64,000 nt of DNA from Apoda limacodes (taxonomy: Eukaryota > Arthropoda > Insecta > Lepidoptera > Limacodidae). The stretch spans positions 3,410,001 through 3,474,000 of the forward strand of contig OX291544.1 in the NCBI GenBank assembly GCA_946406115.1, read 5' to 3'. The position numbers were made by a program, and so were the translations under genes. This document shows positions 57,401-64,000 of this stretch, piece by piece. Every line of letters starts with the position of its first letter. The stretch's first letter is position 1. The notes under the pieces are model-generated. The model made no database searches. It was not told where the DNA came from and worked only from the letters and a program-made list of their open reading frames with translations.

Positions 57401-60400
57401 GGTCACCGTGGCCTATGGACGCATGTAGATTAAGTACAAATATATAAATTTCATCTTTTAAATCAACTGAATCGGTTCCTGTGTCTTAGTTCAACTAGAT
57501 TATCCCAGTAGTTGAACTATTAAAAAAAATTATACATAGTTGAACTACTGGAACAAAAAACTCCCATTAGTTCAACGGTTGAACTAATTGGGTGTACTAG
57601 CGGGAATGACCCATAATTTCATTGTTTTCACATTTTCTGGCTAGTGACCGACGTGTAATCTACCATTTAGAGTGTGACTATTTTTTTGTTTTTTCTCATA
57701 TAATTAATCAAAAAAAATTATATAAAATCACTACAATATTTTAATGAACTTGTTTGACCCCACTACTAACCGGGTGCAGTGACTGACGGTTACTTCGGTT
57801 ATCGTTGATGCAATCACTAGAACCAGAAATTGCATGGTCGGTATAAAATCACTTAAAAAGCACCCTAACAGGGTGGGTCCGATCCCTAATTTACTCTACT
57901 TTTTCTATAATATTTTTTATTCTAGGATTAGGATATAAATTCATTGATACAGAGAAATTATCCTTTGAACAATTTGGACATATGACGAAATAATGCGACA
58001 CAGAGCAAGCAATCTCGAAGCAATCAAGTGAAAGTGTTTCATTCGACAACTTTATAGGATTCAGCGACAGAACACTGAGGCTTTTTATTACATTCAATAG
58101 GTGAAGTATTTGACATACAGTGGTGCCTCTTTGAACTGATTTCTTAAATTGTCTAAAACTAAGATTCATCTTCTTATGTCGATACATTTATGAAACGCCA
58201 TTACGGACTATATACTTACATAAGCACAAACAACCGTTTTGGACAAATATCTTGTTATTCGTGATTTTGGGAACTCTACTTATCCTAGTCCTATATAATA
58301 TATATATATGCATAAATTGGTTTATTTCTATGCTTTTTTTCCTTAACATTCCAACGGAGTAACGGAACAACAATTAACCAGATTATGACACGGAGATATT
58401 TATTGGAGATATATACTGGTAAAGGATATATGATTGTTTTTATCCCTATCGAAAGTTTCCGAGGAAATAGATTTCTCCACGGTTGAAACAGACAGAACAG
58501 AGTAACAGCGTAATAAAAGTACAAGGATAGCTGGAGGAATTACGTACTCTCAAGTAGGGGGTTCTGTAGAATTAATATTTTAACGGATAACTAAAAAACC
58601 ATTTCAAAGAATAAAATTTCCTGGAGCTCGTTTAGTAAGTTGTTTCACCTTAGAGTTAGATTGATGCATTTCACCTTAGTACCAACTATTCCTTATTCTG
58701 TGCTTTTAGTTGTGTGTGTGTTGTTTGTGTTTTTTGAAAAAGTTTTCACGGCACAAAAATTAGTACCTATACATACGTCCTTCTTCAAATGACCAATAAA
58801 TATGTGAATACATACACTTCCTTTTTCTTTATATTTTATAAGTTTATTGTAAAATGACACCGCTATATGAATTATCAGCCGGAATACTCGTAGCTACATT
58901 ATACTTAAACCAACTAAAATATTACCAACTAGGTATATAGTCTGTGATTAGGTATTAACTTTTGCACCGCGGCGATAGAGTAACGATCTAAGTACTGCCA
59001 TTTTGACTTCAAAAGCGTAGAATAATCGTTAGGCTCTTCTTAAAATTATACTGATTAGCTTAAAGCTTATCTCTTTCCAACGACTACAAATCTTAAACTG
59101 CTGATACAAGCTGGTAAGCAGTTTCTCAGCAGTACCTACCTAGTTGTGGTTTATTGCGTCAACGTGTAGAAACACTGTAACTATATGTAGTACTAGCGGC
59201 CCATCCCGGCTTCGCACGGGTGGACTTAATTCTTTAAACATTTTGGTACGCACATAGGAATAAATACATTTTTATGCATAACATAAATAGTTTTTTATTT
59301 AATTACAAAACATTACAAATATTTTTATTAATAACCTAATTTTATTCGCACATTTTTTTTTTCTCGAAAAAACTCCAATATATTCAATGTCTGTTGCGTC
59401 CGCTGCGTAGGGAGGAAGGGAGCCGACCACGCGTATTGACATTTTTAAATTCATAATATCTTTTGCATGGAATGTACGATTTCAATAATTCAAAAAGTAG
59501 TTAGTCTACAGGTACTAAAACAGTCTTGAATACGAAATCATTTATTTGGATAAGGATTGATCCAAAGGTATGAATAACATGGTCTGGTCTGGTCGGCACT
59601 TCTATCAACTTTTAAAATGTTAAAAGTAGTTATAGTGACATAACTTACATAAATAGTTGGACATTTGGTATCGCGAAGTTTTATATATTTTGTTCTAACA
59701 TCGATAGCTTCCGCAGCGTATGCGATGAAAGACATTTTATGGCTAATTTTTTTACACCTTGGGTTACATTATTGAAGTTTTAGTAAGGATCCCTCATTTT
59801 TCCTAGTAATAAATATAGCCTATGTTACTCATGGATAATGTAGCATTCTAATGGTAAAAGAATTATTGAAATTAGACAAGTACTTTTTGAGTTTATTCGT
59901 TAAAAACATACAAAAATACAAATCTTTCTTCTTTATAATATTAGTGTAGACATAGATTTGGGCGACCGTACTCGCGTTTTTTACTTTACATAGGTAAGCT
60001 TAAAAAGCAAAGTCCTTTCTAAATACAGAATTTCATCCAAAACACAATACACAAAATATACAAGATATGTACAAGAATTGCTAAGTTAAATATATAGAAT
60101 TACAGAAAAAAAACTATATTACTATCTAGGTATCTAGACCTACAACTAAGGTTGTACTAGTAATTTCGGGAATAGTTCTACTTAAGTAAAGAGACGCCTT
60201 CAAAGCCGAAATCTTGTTGTACTGTCGACCTGCCTGCCGATCTTTTATACAGTCGACTTGCCTGCTGATCTTGTTATACCGTCAACCTGCCTGCTGATCT
60301 TGTTATTCCGTCGACCTGCCCGCTGATTTTGTTATACCGTCGACCTGCCTGCTGATTTTGTTTTATACCGCCGACCTGCCTGCTGATTTTGTGACTTCGA

Positions 60401-60701
60401 TGCTACTGACTTATGGTCTATTATGTGCAGACTACCTAAAAAGGTCTTCATCACAGGTACCTTTATACAGTAGCGTTATAGTCTCACCTGCAGATGGTAA
60501 TGTGCGTCAGCGAGCTGGTTCTGCAGCTGCTTAACGCGGTGCGTCTTGGCAGACAGCACGCGCTGCGTTACAAATCGGTCGCTAGCGCGCGTGCTCAGCG
60601 ACTGGCTCGACATGTCCACGGCCAGTGGGTTAAACCGCTTGCGCTTCTGCAGAAGGTTCAAGCGAGAACCGCTGCTGTATACGTTCTCCGCTGACTCTTT
60701 T
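50487..60701 (-). CDS. LCA5: Lebercilin (LCA5) family ciliary coiled-coil protein, 5' end missing
   Basis: Six exons on the minus strand (60488-60701, 53765-53829, 52935-53126, 52628-52847, 51641-51790, 50487-51431), all with GT..AG borders and compatible phases, give 595 codons. The coiled-coil region TQRVLSAKTHRVKQLQNQL ... ENRVLRALQKKQDIALQRYE ... LSKDRNLPEREKL matches the vertebrate lebercilin order (RVLSA.., .KAL..FE, ..LPER). Lebercilin binds ciliary microtubules and intraflagellar transport proteins; that role is inferred here. The C-terminal third is Ser/Arg/Lys-rich and acidic, poorly conserved, ending EDLLGKK. The first visible exon starts mid-codon, so at least one upstream exon exists. 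Confidence 0.88.
51641..51790 (-). CDS. LCA5: LCA5 150-nt exon
   Basis: MKEKMLSTAASRHIKSPVKI to DDDGTL, phase 0 at both ends; acceptor TTTTAG, donor TTGGTAAAA. The initial Met is internal to the protein. A further exon between this one and 52628 cannot be excluded. Confidence 0.75.
51791..52627 (-). other. LCA5 intron, AT-rich
   Basis: 837 bp without recognised elements; no extra exon could be identified. Confidence 0.5.
52628..52847 (-). CDS. LCA5: LCA5 LPER exon
   Basis: NLPEREKLQSQVTELTARVQ then TISTLQRRLVLEAKNFKHQL to DKLSTIIE. This is the best conserved block against vertebrate lebercilin. GC-rich relative to the flanking introns. Acceptor GAACAG, donor GAGGTTAGA. Confidence 0.92.
52935..53126 (-). 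CDS. LCA5: LCA5 coiled-coil exon
   Basis: Begins YENSNAELPQVLNSHTEEIR and continues as a Gln/Lys/Leu coiled coil to HLLELSKD, split Arg codon at both ends. Acceptor ACACAG, donor AGGTAAGT. Confidence 0.9.
53765..53829 (-). CDS. LCA5: LCA5 65-nt exon
   Basis: Codes ELSNENRVLRALQKKQDIAL plus a split Arg codon. Acceptor TTTCAG, donor AGGTAAGA. Phase 0 start matches the end of the exon 6.7 kb upstream. Confidence 0.88.
55430..55862 (+). repeat. Lepidopteran interspersed repeat
   Basis: Contains aacccttataggatcacttt, the ccgtccgtctgtc run, aggaacgcgtggaggtatca and ends gacttgcactaagccgggtt. Same family as 35590-36800. The start overlaps a duplicated gtgggatcactaccatgcca tract at 55300-55380. Confidence 0.6.
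56735..57120 (+). repeat. Tandem repeat, about 115-bp unit, 3.5 copies
   Basis: Each unit has gaagaaactactaa.. , caatagttacggagat and gtttgacagctgtcatctga blocks. Copies are clearly diverged. Confidence 0.75.
57357..57425 (-). mobile_element. LINE 3' tail fragment
   Basis: ggtggcaaacaagcacacgg and tggtaagcggtcaccgtggc match the 3' end of the LINE at 43955, reversed. Confidence 0.6.
57598..59192. other. Intronic DNA with one unidentified frame
   Basis: 57770-57865 is an inverted relative of 45745-45840. 57891-58187 is a 98-codon minus-strand frame (SVQRGTTVCQILHLLNVIKS, CSVSHYFVICPNC) that I cannot assign. The rest is AT-rich and unrecognised. Confidence 0.4.
59193..59950 (-). mobile_element. 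Non-autonomous Helitron (second subfamily)
   Basis: Minus-strand start TCTACACTAATATT, end ccgtgcgaagccgggatggg hairpin and GCTAG before T. Terminal logic is as in 26391-26922, but the interior differs (cccatcccggcttcgcacgg). The flank at the TC end is G rather than A. Confidence 0.65.
60213..60395 (+). repeat. Minisatellite, about 30-bp unit, 6 copies
   Basis: Copies of cgtcgacctgcctgctgatt followed by ttgttatac, with length variation (28-33 bp). Lies about 90 bp from the LCA5 donor at 60487. Confidence 0.85.
60488..60701 (-). CDS. LCA5: LCA5 first visible exon
   Basis: Acceptor TTACAG just above 60701; donor CAG followed by GTGAGA. Codes KESAENVYSSGSRLN, then FVTQRVLSAKTHRVKQLQNQ and ends HYHLQ, phase 0. 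An internal ATG (MSSQSLS) could start translation, but the reading frame continues upstream to a clean acceptor. A 21-bp minisatellite abuts the acceptor. Confidence 0.85.
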
Positions 60702-60709
60702 CTGTAACA

Positions 60710-60790
60710 TCATCGGTAGCGGTTACTACATCAGCAGTATCGGTTACTACATCAGTAGTAGCAGTTACTACATCAGTGGTAGCGGTTACT
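60710..60790 (+). repeat. 21-bp minisatellite beside the LCA5 acceptor
   Basis: About 3.5 copies of ggttactacatcagtagtag with variants, ending nine bases from the splice acceptor of the first visible LCA5 exon. The 21-bp period equals seven codons, but the frame is closed by a stop upstream and is not the exon frame. Confidence 0.8.
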
Positions 60791-61672
60791 TAAATCATTG
60801 TTGTCTGTTGCTCTGTTGATAACAAAAAAGCTTTACTTTTGCCGTTTGCTAATCGCTGGATATATGTACTTATATCAATTTGTTACTAAAACAATAAATA
60901 GTTGTACTTGTATCATCACTCATACAATTATAACAAAATAACACTATGTAACGACAGTGGTCGTTATTGTTTCCAGCAGCAGGTTGAAGTAAATAATAAT
61001 CTCTGAACAACTTAATATTGTTGTTTATTTTAGTAAAGTTACAATAGGAACTTATGTGTAACTTACATAGCAACAGCTTGTCTTAATTAGGAGTTGCCAG
61101 TATTTAGGCATAGACAAGTTAAGATGCTACATGGCTGAGTAGTTAAGCATCTGAGAAGCAACTAAATAATAAATTAACTTTATCTTAAATACATTTTTAA
61201 TAGTACATGCGATTGTCTCACTACGTGCCTATATACCTGTGATGCAGTAGTCAGCCCTTTTAATATTGCCTATTATTTTTATTTCCTTAATAATAATTTT
61301 TATCTCATTTTCATCGTAATTCTTTGATGATTTTTTTTTATTTCAGTACCACTTTTCGTCTAGGGTAATAAGTATATTTTAAGCGGGTATAAATTATTGA
61401 CTAAACGTGTAAGCGGCGGTCCCAAAAAAGCTGTTAGTGTTTATCGTGACAATGAAGAAAACTGAAACAGCAAGGTGGTTATTTTTCTTTTTTAGATAAT
61501 TTTTTTTTCAAAATGGGTAGTCAACAAATAAAAGTAGGGTTGTTATGGCAAATGGGCTGCCGGATGAAAGGGCTACGTTTGCTCATTTTAAGAAATACAG
61601 CTTTTAACTTATTTACAAAAATTTTATAAAAAGTTGAACGTTCTGATAAGGCAACCTTAACGGGTCTTTATT
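60791..61672. other. Intron or upstream DNA of LCA5, nothing recognised
   Basis: AT-rich. The missing 5' exon(s) of LCA5 should lie here or farther out, but no convincing short exon was found. Confidence 0.4.
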
Positions 61673-63197
61673 TAAAAATATGGTAATTCTTTACTTTCCA
61701 AGAACGTGAGATTTTTACCGAACGATGGTTTTAACTGATAGAACACCACATTTAAATACACAGGTAAAATTCAAAAACTCTCGGAGGACACTAGATTTTC
61801 ACAAAAAAAACTAAATTGATTTCATACAAAACCCGCCATTACACACCAACATTTAAAAATACAAAACATTTTTTTTCACGAAAATAGTTGCCAGTCTAAA
61901 GAGAAAAATAAACACAGGATTCAATCGATTTTACTTTTCTCTAATTTTAATCGATAGAAAAGCATATTTATATACTCGAATAAAATCAAAAAACTGGCAG
62001 CGAATCCAAACCTTGCCAAGTTAGGTGGTAAGGAGCGAAGCGACAAGCCATTAGGTTACATGGTGAACACCGCACGAGCCGCGCGAAGCGTACCGCGGCA
62101 GAGGCCGGCGAAGTGCCAGAAACAAATTGTTCTAATTTAGAATTGTTTGGCAGGAGTAGGGGGGGCAGGGTAGACACTGGTTAATTGATCTGAGTGTCAC
62201 AGGTACAATTTGTTTCTGGCGCTCGCCGGCCGCTGCCGCGGCACGCTCCGCTCGGCTTCGCGCGCTAACTTTCATGTGCTCCGCTTGACTTTGCGTACAA
62301 GTTTTTATGTTCCAAAGTGGGTTGCCGTGACTACACTAAATAACTACAAGTTGGTTGTAATAAAAAAAACTTGTGAGCGCCAGAACCAATTTCTAATTAT
62401 TTAGTATAGTCACGGCAACCCACTTTGGAACATGAAATCTTGCGCGTGAAAACAAGCGGAGCACATGAAAGTTAGCGCGCGAAGCCGAGCGGAGCGTGCC
62501 GCGGCAGCGGCCGGCGAGCGCCAGAACCAATTTCTACTTATTTAGTATAGTCACGGCGACCCACTTTGGAACATGAAAACTTGCGCGTGAAACCAAGCGG
62601 AGCACATGAAAGTTAGCGTGCGAAGCCGAGCGGAGCGTGCCGCGGCAGCGGCCGGCGAGCGCCAGAACCAATTTCTACTCATTTAGTATAGTCACGGCAA
62701 CCCACTTTGGAACATGAAAACTTGCGCGCGAAACCAAACGCAGCACAAGAAAGTAAGAAAAAAAAGGCCGGCGAGTGCCAGAAACAAATTGTACCTGTGT
62801 CTCCCAGATCAATAAACCGGTGTCTACCCTGCCCCCCCAACTCCTGCCAAACCATTCTAAAATAGAACAATTTGTTTCTGGCACTTCGCCGGCCTTTTTT
62901 TTTATCGATTATAAATTAAAAGAGTAAGTACTCGATTGTTGAATACTGGCAACATTGCTATTAAAAAAAAACAACCTGTTATTTTTTTCTCTAATGTGTT
63001 TTGTTTTTGTAGATATTTATTGTTGTGTAATGGCTGAATTTGTATGAAATTAATTTATTTATTTTCCGGAAAAACTAGTTTCCTCCGAGAGTTTCTGAAT
63101 TTCATCTTTGTATATAAATGTGGTATTCTATCAATAGAAATTTTTATTACGTAAATACCAGGCGTTCTTGGAAAGTAAAGAATTACCAAAAATATCT
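61673..63197. repeat. 1.5-kb fold-back (inverted duplication) with GC-rich core
   Basis: Outer arms 61673-61990 and about 62895-63197 are inverted copies: ggtaattctttactttccaa at 61682 and its complement at about 63175; aactctcggagga at 61774 and its complement near 63085. Inner arms 62098-62216 and 62766-62895 are also inverted copies of each other, bounded by ggccggcgaagtgccagaaa. The core 62216-62766 has one reversed and about three direct copies of a 140-bp CpG-rich unit (gccgcggcagcggccggcga). A 61-codon frame lies on the minus strand in the right arm (63055-63240). Confidence 0.85.
62216..62766 (+). repeat. 140-bp CpG-rich unit, three direct and one inverted copy
   Basis: Unit: cgccagaaccaatttcta, tagtatagtcacggcaaccc, actttggaacatgaaa, gcggagcacatgaaagttag, gccgagcggagcgtgccgcg. 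Direct copies start near 62380, 62518 and 62662; a reversed copy lies at 62216-62345. Much higher GC than anything near it. Confidence 0.85.
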
Positions 63198-63240
63198 GCT
63201 GTTCAGAAGTTGTCAGCTTAATTTGTGGCCGCTTGGCCAT

Positions 63241-64000
63241 AGTATAAGTACTATATTCCAGCGACTATCTGAAGAATATGACTGACACACGTACAGTCAA
63301 AGGGGCCCGAAAACGAACACAAAGGTGCACTGCTACTTCGGCGTCAGATAATGAGTAAGAAGATCGTACTTACTCAGTTGGGTCTGGTACTAAGCTGCCG
63401 ATCCTATCACTATTTATTGCGTGAAGTTTTGCTTAGTGCTCAAAAAATGGATAAGCTATGTATTTTCCATCCAGCTCAAGTTTCTGAGCCTACTAAATTA
63501 TTTGCATAATAAAAACTGTAAGACGTGATGCATTTTGATGATTTTTAAATTTTTTGTATAAAGAACTACGTATTGAAATTAAATCTAAGTACACACGGTA
63601 CTCTAATGACCTTATAAAATCCCGTCGTTTGTCTTCAGGGATGAGACTAAGCACTGACATTATTTTGTCACAAACACCGCTCCATTGTCAAGACAAAAGT
63701 GCACAAAACTTTATAATACACGTCAGAATATGTTTTGATAAAAATGTGACGTTTGTTGTGATTCTGATCAATCGTGTTGTCATGGCAACCGATACTGTCA
63801 TAAAATGATCGATAGATTTCAAATGCAATAACCATTGATACTGGCTGATTAACATGGAAATAATCATTATACACGTTAGTAACACATAATAGCTCAATGC
63901 TATGTTATGTTATATCCACACCACTTATTAAAAACGAAAGTGTTTTTGTTTGTCTTTCCTTCTCTTTGCTACGGAGCACCTAATTATAAGTTGAAATTGG
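63241..64000. other. Right end of the window, nothing recognised
   Basis: No supported gene or element. The overlapping ORFs at 63554-63897 on both strands look incidental. Confidence 0.4.

Larger units (their letters stand above)
56185..57594. mobile_element. 1.4-kb element with long inverted repeats and TA flanks
   Basis: Terminal inverted repeats of about 160 bp beginning cacccaattagttcaacc, flanked by ta (56183-56184 and 57595-57596). The tract agttgaactactgg recurs in both arms. Interior lacks a transposase and instead has a Helitron-like 3' end (near 56660), a 115-bp repeat array and a LINE tail. The TA duplication suggests Tc1/mariner-type mobilisation. Confidence 0.7.
53830..60487 (-). 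other. LCA5 6.7-kb intron filled with repeats
   Basis: Holds AT-rich DNA (53.9-54.3 kb), an inverted pair related to gatgcactaaaaagg (54980-55085 against 56010-56150), the ccttataggatcac repeat (55430-55860), a TIR element (56185-57594) with insertions, an unidentified minus-strand frame (57891-58187), a small Helitron (59193-59950) and a 30-bp minisatellite (60213-60395). Confidence 0.7.

Noticed and set aside
57891..58187. 98-aa minus frame as an LCA5 exon
   Set aside because: No coiled-coil or lebercilin similarity. The flanking exons already join in phase without it and match vertebrate lebercilin without a gap.
60476..60661. Translation start of LCA5 at 60661
   Set aside because: The codon there is TTG, and the frame continues upstream to a proper acceptor at 60702-60703.

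Overview
The window looks like nuclear DNA from a moth or butterfly (Lepidoptera). It is AT-rich, has intron-containing genes with GT..AG introns, and is dense in repeat families I associate with Lepidoptera: short elements starting TC and ending CTAG, the 'cggccaagtgcgagtcgga' repeat, Jockey-type LINE tails, mariner and hAT remnants. The species cannot be named from the sequence.

Three host genes can be reconstructed exon by exon. (1) A carboxyl/cholinesterase on + at 2568-7452, three exons, 549 aa, with a Ser-Glu-His triad and a GESAGG nucleophile elbow. (2) A tandem paralogue on + at 11940-37037, also three exons, 551 aa, with the same intron phases but a 21.7-kb first intron and an altered GGSSG elbow. 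(3) A lebercilin (LCA5) family ciliary coiled-coil gene on -, exons between 60701 and 50487. Its 5' exon(s) were not found. Genes 2 and 3 converge, separated by about 13 kb of transposon-rich DNA.

Layout. 1-2567: intergenic, with a near-perfect hairpin at 1171-1407. 2568-7452: esterase 1, with repeats in intron 2. 7453-11939: intergenic, with a 32-bp minisatellite, a decayed mariner with TA target duplications and a repeat copy inverted relative to one in esterase 1. 11940-37037: esterase 2. Its first intron holds LINE fragments (13.2-15.1 kb) and a decayed minus-strand Helitron with an OTU-like N-terminus, HUH Rep and PIF1-type helicase (about 17.7-31.2 kb). A complete but dead BEL/Pao LTR retrotransposon (17929-24455, target duplication aactg) has split the Helitron helicase. 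The Helitron is further interrupted by a 1.8-kb inverted-repeat element and by small non-autonomous Helitrons. Intron 2 carries a 329-bp hairpin set inside tandem repeat units. 37.0-50.5 kb: a hairpin element, a dead hAT, LINE fragments, minisatellites, two small inverted-repeat elements, and a minisatellite that appears to have grown from a cysteine-rich (CXC) coding segment. 50.5-60.7 kb: LCA5, with a 6.7-kb intron full of repeats. 61.7-63.2 kb: a large fold-back structure with a GC-rich core.

The most noteworthy host-gene observation is that the esterase first exons are about 94% identical over their last 171 nt, while the other coding exons are clearly more diverged. That suggests gene conversion. 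I found no convincing novel multi-gene system. The unusual content is nested transposons, fold-back DNA and minisatellites. All comparisons were made by eye.
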